This document shows positions 32,759 through 43,527 of a DNA stretch of 64,000 bases, piece after piece. Source of the DNA: an uncultured Alphaproteobacteria bacterium. Lineage in GTDB: Bacteria > Pseudomonadota > Alphaproteobacteria > HIMB59 > GCA-002718135. The position numbers were made by a program, and so were the translations under genes. The stretch's first letter is position 1. Each line of letters starts with the position of its first letter. The DNA is taken from assembly GCA_902618015.1 (NCBI GenBank), contig CACMYX010000001.1, positions 186,001 to 250,000 of the forward strand, in the 5' to 3' direction. The notes under the pieces are model-generated. The model was not told the DNA's origin, made no database searches, and saw only the letters and a program-made list of their open reading frames with translations.

Positions 32759-33643
32759 CTAATTATTCCCATTTTGCATTGCTAATTTCATAGTTTTTCC
32801 CAACGATGCCGGGGATTTTGACACCAAAACTCCAGCATTTTCTAAAGATTTAATTTTGGAATGTGCTGTACCTTTTGAGCCTGAAACGATAGCACCTGCA
32901 TGACCCATACGTTTGCCTTTTGGTGCCGATTGTCCAGCTATAAATGCTGAAACTGGTTTTTTTCTTTTTGAGTTTGAAATAAATTCTGCTGCATTTTCTT
33001 CTTCCTCACCGCCAATTTCGCCAATCATTAAAATTCCCTCAGTCTCATCATCTTCTAAAAATAACTTTATACAATCTACAAAATCCATACCATGTATTGG
33101 ATCTCCACCAATACCAACACATGTTGATTGACCTAATCCTACCTCTGTTGTCTGTGCAACAGCTTCATAAGTTAATGTTCCTGATCTACTTACTATTCCT
33201 ATTTTACCTTTTTTATGGATGAAGCCAGGCATGATTCCAATCTTGCATTCTGAAGGTGTGATTAACCCTGGACAGTTTGGTCCAATCAAATATGTTTTAT
33301 TTTTAATAATTCTTTTTTTTATATCAATCATATCTAAGACTGGAATACCTTCTGTAATACAAACAATTAATTCAATATTTGCATCTAAAGCTTCGTGGAT
33401 TGCTTTAGCAGCAAACTTAGCAGGCACATAAATAACTGTTGCGTTTGCATCAGTTTGTTTCACTGCATCGGCAACAGTATTAAACACTGGTAAGTTTAAA
33501 TGGGTCTGACCTCCTTTTCCAGGCGTGACACCACCAACAAGGTTTGTACCATATGCTATAGCTTGTTCTGAATGATATGTTCCTTGTGAACCGGTAAAGC
33601 CTTGGCAAATAAGTCTTGTTTTTTTATTAATTAAAATTGACAC
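32759..33643 (-). CDS. sucD: Succinyl-CoA synthetase subunit alpha
   Basis: Forms succinate and ATP/GTP from succinyl-CoA together with SucC. The 294-aa protein has the CoA-binding Rossmann start ([20 protein letters not shown]), [10 protein letters not shown], the phosphorylated histidine in [18 protein letters not shown] near residue 247, and [19 protein letters not shown]. Its ATG overlaps the sucC stop by one base. No unusual residues were seen. Confidence 0.97.
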   Translation of the reverse strand: MSILINKKTRLICQGFTGSQGTYHSEQAIAYGTNLVGGVTPGKGGQTHLNLPVFNTVADAVKQTDANATVIYVPAKFAAKAIHEALDANIELIVCITEGIPVLDMIDIKKRIIKNKTYLIGPNCPGLITPSECKIGIMPGFIHKKGKIGIVSRSGTLTYEAVAQTTEVGLGQSTCVGIGGDPIHGMDFVDCIKLFLEDDETEGILMIGEIGGEEEENAAEFISNSKRKKPVSAFIAGQSAPKGKRMGHAGAIVSGSKGTAHSKIKSLENAGVLVSKSPASLGKTMKLAMQNGNN

Positions 33644-34827
33644 TATTCTGATAACTCCACAGCTTTCTGAGCTGCATTTGAAAAATCATCAATTGAAATT
33701 AATCCTAATGATGAATTATTTATAATGTCTCTTCCTTCTTTAGAATTTGTTCCTTGAAAACGTACAACAACAGGAAGTTTAAATTCTAATTCTTTAATTG
33801 CATCAATGATGCCATTAGCAATCATATCACAATGGATAATTCCTCCAAAAATATTTATAAAGACTGATTTCACGTTTTTATCTGATTGAATGATCTTGAA
33901 AGCTTTAATGGCTCTTTCTTTATTTGCAGTGCCACCTAAATCTAAAAAATTGGCTGGCTCCATTCCAAATTGTTTAATAATATCCATAGTTGCCATAGCC
34001 AGTCCAGCTCCATTAACCATACAGCCTATTTTTCCATCCAGCTTAATGTAAACCATATCGTTTTCAGAAGCTTCAAGTTCCAAATCATTTTCTTCTGAAG
34101 TATCTTTTAATTTTTCAATGTCAGCCTGTCTATACAGAGCATTATCATCAATATTAATTTTAGCATCTAAAAGAATTAATTTTTCATCTTTTGTCACAAC
34201 AAGAGGATTAATTTCAATTAAAGAAGCATCTATTTCTACATAGGCCTTACATAAATTTGAAACAATTTCTTTAAATTGGTTAAACTCATTAATAGAAAAA
34301 TTTAATTTATTTTGAAGACCATCATTAATTGTAAAATCTTCTAAGTTATCAAAATAAACGTATTGAATTCTTTCTGGTGTTTTCTCAGCTACATCTTCTA
34401 TGTCTACACCACCAGCATCAGATACCATCATCATTAATTTTGATTGATTTCTATCAAGAAGAATACTTAAATAATATTCCCTATCAATTTCACATCCAGC
34501 TTCTAAATAAATTCTATTTACTAACTTTCCTTCATTACCTGTTTGTTTTGTAATCAATATGTTACCCATCATTCCTTTTGCAATTTTTTGTGCATCATCA
34601 ATTGTTTCTGTTATTTGTACTCCACCTTTTGTATTAAATGGTTTTAAAAATTTCCCTGCTCCTCTTCCACCAGCATGTATTTGTGATTTGATAACCCAAG
34701 GAGGTCCTTTTATATTTTGTAAGTCTTTTTCTAACCCATCAACATTTTCAATGTAACTTTTGCCTTCAAGTATAGGTAGATTATACTTTCTTAGCAGATC
34801 TTTAGCTTGGTATTCATGCAAATTCAT
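33643..34827 (-). CDS. sucC: Succinyl-CoA synthetase subunit beta
   Basis: ATP-grasp subunit of succinyl-CoA synthetase. The 394-aa protein begins [19 protein letters not shown] and has [14 protein letters not shown] near residues 46-59, [20 protein letters not shown] near 207 (metal ligands) and [24 protein letters not shown] and [16 protein letters not shown] in the CoA-ligase domain. It follows mdh with a 41-base gap. Nucleotide preference (ATP or GTP) cannot be read directly. Confidence 0.97.
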   Translation of the reverse strand: MNLHEYQAKDLLRKYNLPILEGKSYIENVDGLEKDLQNIKGPPWVIKSQIHAGGRGAGKFLKPFNTKGGVQITETIDDAQKIAKGMMGNILITKQTGNEGKLVNRIYLEAGCEIDREYYLSILLDRNQSKLMMMVSDAGGVDIEDVAEKTPERIQYVYFDNLEDFTINDGLQNKLNFSINEFNQFKEIVSNLCKAYVEIDASLIEINPLVVTKDEKLILLDAKINIDDNALYRQADIEKLKDTSEENDLELEASENDMVYIKLDGKIGCMVNGAGLAMATMDIIKQFGMEPANFLDLGGTANKERAIKAFKIIQSDKNVKSVFINIFGGIIHCDMIANGIIDAIKELEFKLPVVVRFQGTNSKEGRDIINNSSLGLISIDDFSNAAQKAVELSE

Positions 34828-34868
34828 TTTGATAAAAGGGTAATAGTTAGATTAGATGAAAAATACAA

Positions 34869-35831
<963 letters not shown>

Positions 35832-35849
35832 TTAAGTTTTATACTTTAA

Positions 35850-36641
35850 TTATAATTCTGTAACAATAGCCTTTTTAAGTCCAGCAATTTCTTTGGCTGG
35901 ATTTAGACCTTTAGGACAGGACCTAGTACAATTCATTATTGAATGACATCTATAAAGTTTTAAAGAATCATTTATTGCTTTTAATCTCTCTTTTCTTTCT
36001 GAGTCTCTAGAATCACTTACCCATCTTGCTGCTTGTAAAAGGACTGCAGGTCCTAAATATTCATCTCCATTCCACCAATAACTTGGACAAGAAGTAGTGC
36101 AACAAAAACATAATACACACTCCCATTTACCGTCTAGCCTTTCTCTATCTTTTGGTGATTGTTTTTTTTCGTCTCGCGAGTTTTTTTCTTCTTCATGTGT
36201 TTTTTTACGCTGCAACCAAGGTTTAATGGAAGCCAGTTGTTCATAAGCTTTACTTAGATCTGGAACTAAATCTTTTACAACACGCATATGTGGAAGAGGA
36301 TAAATTTTGATTTCATTCTTAACTTCGGACATGCTTTTCAAACATGCTAATGTGTTAACTCCATCAATATTCATAGCACAAGAACCACAAACTCCTTCTC
36401 TACAAGATCTTCTAAATGTTAAAGTCGGATCAATTTCGTTTTTTATTTTCATAAGTGCGTCTAATACCATTGGGCCACACTTTTCTTGATCTATCTCATA
36501 ATTATCTATCCTGGGATTTTTATCATCTTCGGGATCCCATCTATAGATTGCTAGTTTCTTTGGATCATTTGCAGGTTCTTTTAATTGGTGAGTTTTCCCT
36601 TTAGTTATTTTTGAATTCGCAGGAAGTGTAAACTGAGCCAT
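35850..36641 (-). CDS. sdhB: Succinate dehydrogenase iron-sulfur subunit
   Basis: Carries electrons from the flavin to quinone through three Fe-S clusters. In the 263-aa protein the [2Fe-2S] site is [21 protein letters not shown] near 80-100, and the [4Fe-4S]/[3Fe-4S] sites are [17 protein letters not shown] near 178 and [17 protein letters not shown] near 234. A Lys/Glu-rich insertion ([20 protein letters not shown]) lies near 145-165, a little longer than usual. Its start overlaps the sdhA stop by one base. Confidence 0.97.
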   Translation of the reverse strand: MAQFTLPANSKITKGKTHQLKEPANDPKKLAIYRWDPEDDKNPRIDNYEIDQEKCGPMVLDALMKIKNEIDPTLTFRRSCREGVCGSCAMNIDGVNTLACLKSMSEVKNEIKIYPLPHMRVVKDLVPDLSKAYEQLASIKPWLQRKKTHEEEKNSRDEKKQSPKDRERLDGKWECVLCFCCTTSCPSYWWNGDEYLGPAVLLQAARWVSDSRDSERKERLKAINDSLKLYRCHSIMNCTRSCPKGLNPAKEIAGLKKAIVTEL

Positions 36642-38434
36642 TAATAAACTCTTCTTTTAGGTGGTATTGGTTGAACATGATTAGTTAGAGTATTCATGTG
36701 AACACCTCTAGTTCCCATACTCACATCTCCCTTATCGTTTAACCAAGCTAAAGAGTGAACTAACCAATTATTATCATCTCTTTCTTTATAATCTTCTCTT
36801 GCATGTGCGCCTCTACTTTCAGTTCGATTTAAAGCAGAATGAAGAGTAACTTTTGATTGTGCCATTAAATTGTGTAACTCTAAAGCTTCAACCAAGTCTG
36901 TATTAAAGATTAATGATTTGTCTTTAATATCTATGTCATCCATTGAGCTTTCTACTTTTGAATATTCTTCAATGCCTTTTGATATGAGATCATGTGTTCT
37001 AAATACTGCACATTTTTGCTGCATTATATGTTGCATGGAAGTGCGAAGTTCTCCAGTTGTAGAGTTTCCTTTGCTGTTTCTAATCCTATCAAATCTCTCA
37101 ATAATATTATCTGTTTTTGATTGATTAATTTCAATTTTTTTAGAATTTGGTTTTACTTTTTCTTTACATGTTAGGCTAGCTGCTTTGCCAAAAACAACGA
37201 GATCTATTAATGAATTTGTTCCTAATCTATTTGCACCGTGTACAGAAACACATGCAGCCTCACCAACAGCCATTAAACCTTCACATACATTATCTGGATT
37301 TTCATTTGTTGGTCTTAGAACTTCTGTTCTATAATTTGTCGGTATACCACCCATGTTATAATGAACCGTTGGAAGAACTGGTATTGGATCTTTAGTCAGA
37401 TCAACTCCGGCAAATATTTTTGCAGTTTCTGAAATACCAGGCAATCTTTTATGTAGTGTATCAGCATCAATGTGCTCAAGATGGAGGAGCACATGATCGG
37501 CATTGTCTCCACAACCTCTATTTTCACTAATTTCAATTGTCATAGCTCGGCTTACTACATCCCTTGATGCTAGATCTTTTGCATTTGGAGCATATCTTTC
37601 CATAAATCTTTCACCATCACTATTCGTTAAATATCCACCTTCTCCTCTTGCTCCCTCAGTGATTAACACTCCTGCACCGTAAACTCCAGTTGGATGAAAC
37701 TGAATAAATTCCATATCAGAAAGAGGTAGGTTTTGTCTTAAAGCCATTGCACTACCATCACCCGTACATATATGAGCACTCGTAGATGAGAAGTAAGCTC
37801 TTCCATATCCACCGGTAGCTAGAATTGTTTGATGAGATAAAAATCGATGGATTGAGCCATCTTCTAAGCACCATGTTACCACACCAATACAATTACCATG
37901 ATCATCAGAAATTAAGTCTAAAACAAAATATTCTATATAAAATTCTACATTATTTTTTAGTGATTGCTGGTAAAGTGTGTGGAGTAAAGCGTGTCCCGTC
38001 CTATCGGCTGCTGCACAAGCTCTCATAGCAGGAGCTCCCTCGCCATTATTAGTTAAGTGACCTCCAAAAGGTCTTTGATAGATCTTTCCATCATCTGTTC
38101 TGCTAAAGGGCATTCCATATTCTTCAAGTTCAATTACTGCTTCAGGGGCTTTAGAACATAAGTATTCAATTGCATCTTGATCTCCGAGCCAGTCTGAACC
38201 TTTAACTGTATCATACATGTGCCACTTCCAATTATCTTCACCCATATTACCTAAAGCTGCTCCAATTCCACCTTGTGCTGCAACAGTATGACTTCTTGTT
38301 GGAAATACTTTTGATATACAAGCTGTTTTTAGTCCAGCTTCAGCACATCCAAGCGTAGCTCTAAGCCCTGATCCTCCAGCTCCTACAACTACAACGTCAT
38401 AATGGTGATCAATAATTTTGTATGAATTAGTCAT
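36641..38434 (-). CDS. sdhA: Succinate dehydrogenase flavoprotein subunit
   Basis: Catalytic subunit oxidising succinate to fumarate. The 597-aa protein has the FAD motif [15 protein letters not shown] at residues 15-29, the histidine covalently bound to FAD in [12 protein letters not shown] (H49), the active-site segment [20 protein letters not shown] near 245-264 and [18 protein letters not shown] near 400. The C-terminal [12 protein letters not shown] motif appears as [17 protein letters not shown]. It follows sdhD directly. Confidence 0.98.
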   Translation of the reverse strand: MTNSYKIIDHHYDVVVVGAGGSGLRATLGCAEAGLKTACISKVFPTRSHTVAAQGGIGAALGNMGEDNWKWHMYDTVKGSDWLGDQDAIEYLCSKAPEAVIELEEYGMPFSRTDDGKIYQRPFGGHLTNNGEGAPAMRACAAADRTGHALLHTLYQQSLKNNVEFYIEYFVLDLISDDHGNCIGVVTWCLEDGSIHRFLSHQTILATGGYGRAYFSSTSAHICTGDGSAMALRQNLPLSDMEFIQFHPTGVYGAGVLITEGARGEGGYLTNSDGERFMERYAPNAKDLASRDVVSRAMTIEISENRGCGDNADHVLLHLEHIDADTLHKRLPGISETAKIFAGVDLTKDPIPVLPTVHYNMGGIPTNYRTEVLRPTNENPDNVCEGLMAVGEAACVSVHGANRLGTNSLIDLVVFGKAASLTCKEKVKPNSKKIEINQSKTDNIIERFDRIRNSKGNSTTGELRTSMQHIMQQKCAVFRTHDLISKGIEEYSKVESSMDDIDIKDKSLIFNTDLVEALELHNLMAQSKVTLHSALNRTESRGAHAREDYKERDDNNWLVHSLAWLNDKGDVSMGTRGVHMNTLTNHVQPIPPKRRVY

Positions 38435-38764
38435 CTAAAATACTATTCTCAATAAATTCACTGTTATTAAAATCATGATAAAATAAATAAGATAATTAAT
38501 TGACAATTTAATAAATTTTGCTGTTTTTTGCGATGTGACATAATCTTCAATAATTGTTTGTAGTCCCAATTTTGAATGCAGAAGCATAGATTGCATCATA
38601 ATGAAAAATAAGAAAGCATTAAAATAAGATTGAAAAAAAATTTCTATTTCAGAATAAGTCATCTTTGATAACGATATTGCAGAATATATAAACCAAAACG
38701 TCAATGGTATTAGAATTGAAGCAGTGATTCTTTGCGTTAACCATTTAAGAGCATAATTTTTCAT
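38435..38764 (-). CDS. sdhD: Succinate dehydrogenase membrane anchor subunit
   Basis: A 109-aa membrane protein with three hydrophobic helices (about 15-33, 48-68, 85-106). The start ALKWLTQRITASILIPLTFW contains the conserved W-x2-QR-x-ta segment near the quinone site, and MLLHSKLGLQTIIEDYV carries the histidine/aspartate-tyrosine pattern that binds heme b and quinone. It overlaps the sdhC stop by 4 bases (ATGA). Confidence 0.92.
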   Translation of the reverse strand: MKNYALKWLTQRITASILIPLTFWFIYSAISLSKMTYSEIEIFFQSYFNAFLFFIMMQSMLLHSKLGLQTIIEDYVTSQKTAKFIKLSINYLIYFIMILITVNLLRIVF

Positions 38765-39141
38765 GCAAAATACCAGACAGCTAAACTAGAAATTAAAGTT
38801 AAACATATAACAGCGTAACCAGATTTATATACTTGAGATAATTCCATTCCAATACCAAATGACCAATATAATTTTCTACATCCATTAAATAAATGATAAA
38901 AAATACCAACAGTCCAAATCATTAGAACTAGTTTAAACAAAATACTCTTAGAAAAAGTTTCAAAATAGATATAAAATTCAGGACCAAAACTAATCAAAAA
39001 AAACCAAATTGAAATTAATAATGCACCCACACTTAATCCAATTCCCGATATCCTATGAAAAATTGAAAATACTGCTGTCAGCACTCTTTTGTGTATAGAT
39101 AGGTGAGGCGATAAAGGTCTATTATCAGTCATTTTTTTCAT
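38761..39141 (-). CDS. sdhC: Succinate dehydrogenase cytochrome b556 subunit
   Basis: A 126-aa membrane anchor of complex II. The family start RPLSPHLSIHKRVLTAVFSI leads into SIFHRISGIGLSVGAL, and the heme-ligand histidine is in FYHLFNGCRKLYWSFG near 82. Three transmembrane helices are visible. It opens the ten-gene TCA block that runs to lpd. Either the ATG at 39141 or one 9 bases downstream (MTDNRPLSPH) could be the start. Confidence 0.93.
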   Translation of the reverse strand: MKKMTDNRPLSPHLSIHKRVLTAVFSIFHRISGIGLSVGALLISIWFFLISFGPEFYIYFETFSKSILFKLVLMIWTVGIFYHLFNGCRKLYWSFGIGMELSQVYKSGYAVICLTLISSLAVWYFA

Positions 39142-39246
39142 ATTTTTTATGTTTCATAAGTAAGTATTTTTGTTAAAATTTCAAAATATTAATGGTTTAG
39201 TATTTTTTCTTACTATCACGTAAGTTCGTAAAATGTTGATAAAAAG

Positions 39247-39302
39247 TGCCAAATTTTATAAAAATCAACTAAATTTAATGCCAAATTTTACTAAAAATCT
39301 TG
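39247..39302 (-). promoter_or_regulatory. Direct repeats with promoter boxes upstream of sdhC
   Basis: Two imperfect direct repeats starting with TGCCAAATTTTA lie at 39247-39258 and 39279-39290, 32 bases apart, each followed by AAAAATC. On the minus strand each contains TTGGCA, a good -35 hexamer. From 39284-39279, an 18-base spacer leads to TATAAA at 39260-39255. The result is a plausible sdh operon promoter about 110 bases upstream of sdhC, possibly doubled or overlapped by a regulator site. Confidence 0.45.
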
Positions 39303-39332
39303 AATTTTAAATAGATAGATATTACTCTTAAT

Positions 39333-39480
39333 AAGCCGGATAACACTCGTTTCTTAGCTTCGGAGGAACGCCAAGAATTTTAATTATCTTACCCGCCGTT
39401 TGATAATTAGTTGAGTTTCTTATTCTAGAGAAGTGTCTGCCAAGGTACAAACTAGTTTTAGAGTCCGGCCTACTCTAAAA
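39333..39480 (+). ncRNA. Candidate structured small RNA (possibly 6S-like)
   Basis: The 328-base gap 39142-39469 contains a stretch of higher GC than its AT-rich flanks with strong pairing. GCCGGA (39335-39340) pairs with TCCGGC (39464-39469). Inside it ACACT plus TTTCT (39343-39354) pairs with AGAGA plus AGTGT (39427-39436), leaving a 2-base bulge. TAATTATC and GATAATTA form an apical hairpin. The 3' end has a perfect inverted repeat TTTTAGAGT/ACTCTAAAA (39456-39480) followed by TTTTATT, a terminator-like end on the plus strand. A 150-nt rod closed by its ends recalls 6S RNA, but no conserved 6S sequence was recognised. It has no open frame of note. Confidence 0.42.
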
Positions 39481-39487
39481 TTTTATT
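39456..39487 (+). terminator. Rho-independent terminator-like hairpin
   Basis: A perfect 9-bp inverted repeat (TTTTAGAGT, 39456-39464; ACTCTAAAA, 39472-39480) with a CCGGCCT loop is followed by a short T-rich run. It overlaps the stop codon region of the minus-strand hydrolase gene (from 39470), so it could end plus-strand transcription of the candidate RNA, or minus-strand transcription of the hydrolase. Confidence 0.5.
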
Positions 39488-40456
39488 AAAAAATTCTTCC
39501 ATCTTTTTAGAATATACTTCTGGATATTTAAACATAGCATCTACATGATAAGAGTTTTCAACTAACCAAAACTCAGCATTAATTTTATTTTGATTTGTAT
39601 ATTCTTTAAAATAATTAAAATGTCTTGTTAAGATTCTTGTATCAGAGTCTCCATGAGTAAAAAAATAGTATTGTTTCTTTGATAATTTTTCAGCTGGAGA
39701 TAATTTACTTGGATCTATTCCAGTTAAGATTCTTCCAGCTAAACTTACAGCTGGCCCAAATTCAATAGCCAGACCATATCTTGCTATTTCATCTTTTAAA
39801 ATCATATTAAATTCAGCAAGTGAACTATCAGCCCATACAGCCAGTATTTCTGGTTCTGCATTAGCTGCAAAAATAGATGTGCTTGCACCAAGAGATATTC
39901 CATGTAGTCCAATGCTATTAGACTTGAAACCAATTTCTTTTAAAAAGTCAAATGCGCCAAGAATATCATTATACGACTTTAATCCTAAATCATCGTAACT
40001 ACTCACAGTATCACTTTGGCCATAGTTTCTTAAATCTATCGTAAGAACATTAAATTTTTTATTAACTAAAAAACTTGCAATTAGATTAGGTTCAGACTTA
40101 CATTTACCATTTGGGCTTATGCCATGTGTAACAATTATAATTGGTCTATTTGGAAAATAATTAAACAGCCATCCATTAATCTTGATGTCAGAATCACGTG
40201 ATTGAAAATATACATCTTGCCATTCATCTAAATAATAGTCTTTAAAATTAAAATTTTCTCTTACTTTTTGTCGTGCAAGAATTAAATATTCATGTGAGTC
40301 AACTGTTGTGCTCCATGAATTCGGAAGAGATCCTTCATGCAAACCACAAGTTGGATCTATTTTTAAAATTTGATAAGCAACATAAAAACCTGCAGTAAAA
40401 TAAACTATTATTAATAAAACTACTGTACTTACTAAAAACCTGATTATGTATTTCAT
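39470..40456 (-). CDS. Membrane-anchored alpha/beta-hydrolase
   Basis: A 328-aa protein with one N-terminal transmembrane helix (about residues 5-28) and an alpha/beta-hydrolase domain: IIVTHGISPNGKCKS near 104, the nucleophile elbow GLHGISLGASTS near 184 (G-x-S-x-G as GISLG), TGIDPSKLSPAEKL, then THGDSDTRIL (acid) and NSYHVDAMF (histidine). It resembles the BEM46/YqkD-like hydrolases of unknown substrate. The ATG at 40456 overlaps the zapE stop by one base; a TTG one codon earlier is less likely. It is probably the last gene of an MFS-small ORF-zapE-hydrolase unit. Confidence 0.75.
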   Translation of the reverse strand: MKYIIRFLVSTVVLLIIVYFTAGFYVAYQILKIDPTCGLHEGSLPNSWSTTVDSHEYLILARQKVRENFNFKDYYLDEWQDVYFQSRDSDIKINGWLFNYFPNRPIIIVTHGISPNGKCKSEPNLIASFLVNKKFNVLTIDLRNYGQSDTVSSYDDLGLKSYNDILGAFDFLKEIGFKSNSIGLHGISLGASTSIFAANAEPEILAVWADSSLAEFNMILKDEIARYGLAIEFGPAVSLAGRILTGIDPSKLSPAEKLSKKQYYFFTHGDSDTRILTRHFNYFKEYTNQNKINAEFWLVENSYHVDAMFKYPEVYSKKMEEFFNKILE

Positions 40457-41490
40457 CAATCTGGTTTTACTATAGTCATTTCATATAATCTGCTAGCAGT
40501 TCTTTTAAATTCTTCCGCTAGAGTATTTATATTATTTAATGAATTTATAGGTTTAGATGCTAAAATTACAATTGAACAATTATTTTCATATAACATATCG
40601 ATTAATCCAATAAACCTTCTGCACGAATCTTTATTTTGATTATCAAATTCAGGAACATTTTTTAAGAATACCAACTTAAATTTATCTGCAATATTTTTAT
40701 AATCTTCATTACCAAAGTTTACTTCACAAAGATCTTCAAAATCAATCATCATTAGATTTGATGTGCATTTATCAAACTCTAGTTCACGACTTTTAGATTT
40801 TATTTTTACAGTTGTTAAATGGGAGGGATCAACAAAGCGATTAAATAATTTTTCAAATTCATTTGACGTTTCAGTTGTTATAGGTGTGAAATATGTTTTT
40901 GATTGATTTAATGTTTGTCGGCGAAAATCTGTTTTAATACTAATATCATAAAGGAAGAAATTTTCTTTAATTAAATCAATAAATGGAAGAAAATCATTTC
41001 TCTGCAAACCATCTTTATATAAATCATCTGGATGAAAATTTGATGAAAGTAATATAAATATTTTATACTTTGAAAAATAATTAAATATTTTTTTAATGAT
41101 CAATGCGTCAACAATATTAAAAATATGTAACTCATCAATAAATATTATTTTGAAATCTCTACTTAAATTCTTGACATAATTTTCAATTGCAAGTTCTTTA
41201 TTATCTGATTTTTTTACTTGATCATGAATTTCATTCATCAAGTTATTAAAATGAATTTTTTTTCCAATTTTGCTATTTTGATAAAACAAATTTAATAAAA
41301 ATGTTTTTCCCGTTCCTACTTGACCATAAAGATAAATTCCTTCAAAAATTTTATCCTTAAAAAAAAGTTTAGTTTTACTATAAGAAGACCATACATTATT
41401 AGCTTGTTTTAAAAATTTAATTTGATCAACATTCTTTTTAATAAAATTATTTTCTACAAAACTATTGTACTGGTCGATAACATTAAACAT
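40456..41490 (-). CDS. zapE: AFG1/ZapE family ATPase
   Basis: A 344-aa P-loop ATPase of the AFG1 family; E. coli ZapE acts at the division site and mitochondrial AFG1 in respiratory complex quality control. Walker A is GQVGTGKT at residues 56-63, and Walker B is IIFIDELHIFNIVDALII near 114, matching the family's DExxxxDxxDA pattern. TDFRRQ near 185 and ELEFDKC are further family segments. zapE near sdh/mdh genes is common in Alphaproteobacteria. Its ATG overlaps the stop of a 46-aa gene by one base. Confidence 0.9.
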   Translation of the reverse strand: MFNVIDQYNSFVENNFIKKNVDQIKFLKQANNVWSSYSKTKLFFKDKIFEGIYLYGQVGTGKTFLLNLFYQNSKIGKKIHFNNLMNEIHDQVKKSDNKELAIENYVKNLSRDFKIIFIDELHIFNIVDALIIKKIFNYFSKYKIFILLSSNFHPDDLYKDGLQRNDFLPFIDLIKENFFLYDISIKTDFRRQTLNQSKTYFTPITTETSNEFEKLFNRFVDPSHLTTVKIKSKSRELEFDKCTSNLMMIDFEDLCEVNFGNEDYKNIADKFKLVFLKNVPEFDNQNKDSCRRFIGLIDMLYENNCSIVILASKPINSLNNINTLAEEFKRTASRLYEMTIVKPD

Positions 41491-41630
41491 TATTTTTTAC
41501 CTAAATATTGTTCTAATTTTTTAAATGTCTCAAGTTCTCCACTTGTAAGTTTATTTTTTTCTTTTTTCTTTTTCAAACGCTTATATTCTTCTATGAGATA
41601 ATTTAAACTTTCCATTATTTTTTTACTCAT
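41490..41630 (-). CDS. Small hypothetical protein, 46 aa
   Basis: A short frame with the start MSKKIMESLNYLIEEY and end FKKLEQYLGKK, highly charged and probably one or two helices, with a run of lysines (RLKKKKEKNK) in the middle. Its ATG at 41630 overlaps the stop of the upstream MFS gene by 8 bases, and its stop overlaps the zapE ATG by one base (TAATG). Such tight overlap on both sides is strong evidence that it is translated. It has no signal peptide or Cys motif. I recognise no family. Confidence 0.65.
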   Translation of the reverse strand: MSKKIMESLNYLIEEYKRLKKKKEKNKLTSGELETFKKLEQYLGKK

Positions 41631-42816
41631 GTTTATAAACTATAGGTAAAACTGCAGATACAATAATCATAATTGAGCTAATTAAAAAGATTGCTACTAT
41701 TCCAAAGCCCCAATCTATTGCATATCCAAAAATTACTGGAGATAACGCACTTGCAAATACTCCGACTCCATGAAGTAATGCCTTCGCAGTACCAATACTT
41801 TTTACTCCATAAATTTCTGCCCAAAGAGAACCCATAAAGGGAGCGGATAATCCAAGGTTAAAACCAAAAAGTGACATATAAATTACAAATGCAAAATAAC
41901 TATTAAAAAAGAAGAGAATAAAAACACTAATAAGTAAAGGTACTAAAACAAATGGTATTGCTCTTTTAGTATTTATTTTGTCAATCAAAGGACCACCAAT
42001 TATCAATCCAAAAATTGAACACAAACCAAATATTAAATATCCATCTCCAATCATTTCAATCGACCATCCTTTAGAGTCAAAAATAAAAATCTGATGAAAA
42101 ATTAAACCAGTTCCAATAAATGGGGAACTTAAAGCTAAAGGAAAATAAATGAAAAAAATTCTATCAGTGAGGATTTGAGTAATAGTCCAGTGCTTGTGTA
42201 CTTGTTTATCTTTTATATTTTTTAGAAGAGTCAAATCTCTTTTATTTTGATCAAAAAGTAAAATAAACACTAAAGGTATTAATAAAAGTAAACTTAAAGC
42301 TGAATAGAACCATATGCTTTTGAAATTTAAAAAAGTTTGTAAACTAACCACTAATTTAGGCATAAGCATTATTCCTAACATTCCCCCTAAAGTAGCTACA
42401 GATATTGCCTTACCCCTATCAACAGAAAAATACCTCGTCATAGATGTAGAGCCAGCGTGAGTCATTGCTCCCTGTCCAAAAAATCTCAGTAAAAATAGAA
42501 TTATAAAAAGATGAATAATATTATCAAAAATAAAATTAAAACCAATGCATGCTAATGCTAGACCAATTATTATTAAAGTGGAATAAATTCTTAATTCAAT
42601 TTTATCAATTAGTTTAGCAAAATTAATAAATAGAAAGGAACTAACAAGTGTTGCTACGGCGTATACAAATCCAAATTGACCATCAGTTAAATTATAAAAA
42701 TTACGAATATCTTCATTGAATAGCGCGATATAGAAAGTTTGCCCGTAACTTCCAAAAAATACGATTAAAAAGCCATAAATTAATAGATAAGGATCATGAA
42801 AAAAAAATCTTTTCAT
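41623..42816 (-). CDS. Major facilitator superfamily transporter
   Basis: A 397-aa polytopic inner-membrane protein with about 12 predicted helices. Features of the superfamily include FINFAKLIDKIELR between helices 2 and 3 (the loop where the GxxxDRxGRR-like motif lies) and GPLIDKINTKRAIPF in the matching second-half loop. The segment FLLRFFGQGAMTHAGSTSMTRYFSVDRGKAISVATLGGML is of the oxalate/formate-antiporter-like (MCT-type) MFS subgroup; only this subgroup assignment is claimed. Substrate unknown. It is 6 bases downstream of the uracil-DNA glycosylase gene. Confidence 0.82.
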   Translation of the reverse strand: MKRFFFHDPYLLIYGFLIVFFGSYGQTFYIALFNEDIRNFYNLTDGQFGFVYAVATLVSSFLFINFAKLIDKIELRIYSTLIIIGLALACIGFNFIFDNIIHLFIILFLLRFFGQGAMTHAGSTSMTRYFSVDRGKAISVATLGGMLGIMLMPKLVVSLQTFLNFKSIWFYSALSLLLLIPLVFILLFDQNKRDLTLLKNIKDKQVHKHWTITQILTDRIFFIYFPLALSSPFIGTGLIFHQIFIFDSKGWSIEMIGDGYLIFGLCSIFGLIIGGPLIDKINTKRAIPFVLVPLLISVFILFFFNSYFAFVIYMSLFGFNLGLSAPFMGSLWAEIYGVKSIGTAKALLHGVGVFASALSPVIFGYAIDWGFGIVAIFLISSIMIIVSAVLPIVYKHE

Positions 42817-42822
42817 ATATAA

Positions 42823-43494
42823 TCAAATGATTTCTTTTATACTATTTAAAAGTTTCACCATTTTATTTTGATTTATTCTTCCTGTATTTACATTTCTTGG
42901 GCTTGGGTGATAACTGCCAATTAATAATTTATTATCTGGCAAGATATTTTTTGAGCCATGTGAAAAAATAAAATCTTTATTTTTTATTTCATAGTATTGT
43001 TTATAATAATTTAAACAGGCATCATAACCAATTTTTCCAAGAGCAACTATAATGCTTACATTTTTTAAATAACTTATTTCTTCGTTAAAATAATTAAAAC
43101 AAGTTTTTAATTCTTTAGAGGTAGGTTTATCTTCTGGTGGAACACACTTAAGGGCAGTAGTTAAATACATATTTTTTAATACTAAACCATCATTTTTGTT
43201 TGTAGAGTTAGGTTGATTTGCAAATCCAGTTTTATATAAACAGGAAAATAAAAAATCTGCAGATTTATCACCTGTAAAAACACGACCTGTTCTATTGCCA
43301 CCGTGAGCAGCAGGTGCAAGACCTACCATTAATAGTTTTGCTTTTTGATCACCATATCCAGTAATTGGCTTACCCCAATATATTTGATCGATGTATTGTT
43401 TTCTTTTTTCCTTTGCAATTTTTTCACGGAAATTAACTAAACGTTCACACTTAGTACAATGAGTTATAGTTTTATTTAAATTACTTAATGTCAT
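42823..43494 (-). CDS. Uracil-DNA glycosylase, family 5 (UDGb)
   Basis: Removes uracil (and, in this family, other deaminated bases) from DNA. The 223-aa protein has motif 1 GLAPAAHGG at residues 58-66, with Ala where family 4 has an acidic residue, followed by NRTGRVFTGDKSADFL. Motif 2 reads SYHPSPRNVNTGR near 194. Four cysteines, C13, C16, one in LKCVPPED near 117 and one in LKTCFNYF near 132, fit the [4Fe-4S] cluster of families 4 and 5. Divergent from the DUF924 gene with a 33-base gap. Confidence 0.88.
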   Translation of the reverse strand: MTLSNLNKTITHCTKCERLVNFREKIAKEKRKQYIDQIYWGKPITGYGDQKAKLLMVGLAPAAHGGNRTGRVFTGDKSADFLFSCLYKTGFANQPNSTNKNDGLVLKNMYLTTALKCVPPEDKPTSKELKTCFNYFNEEISYLKNVSIIVALGKIGYDACLNYYKQYYEIKNKDFIFSHGSKNILPDNKLLIGSYHPSPRNVNTGRINQNKMVKLLNSIKEII

Positions 43495-43527
43495 TTGGAA
43501 GATATATATCTATATTACAGCTACGTG

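Noticed and set aside
39333..39480. Identification of the structured region as 4.5S SRP RNA, tmRNA or RNase P RNA
   Set aside because: It lacks the SRP GGAAGGAAGCAGCC loop, a tRNA-like T-loop with CCA and tag frame, and the length and core of RNase P RNA. Only a loose 6S-like shape remains.
41623..42816. Recent duplication between the two MFS genes (41623 and 63212)
   Set aside because: They share only general superfamily features; no extended identical stretches were seen.
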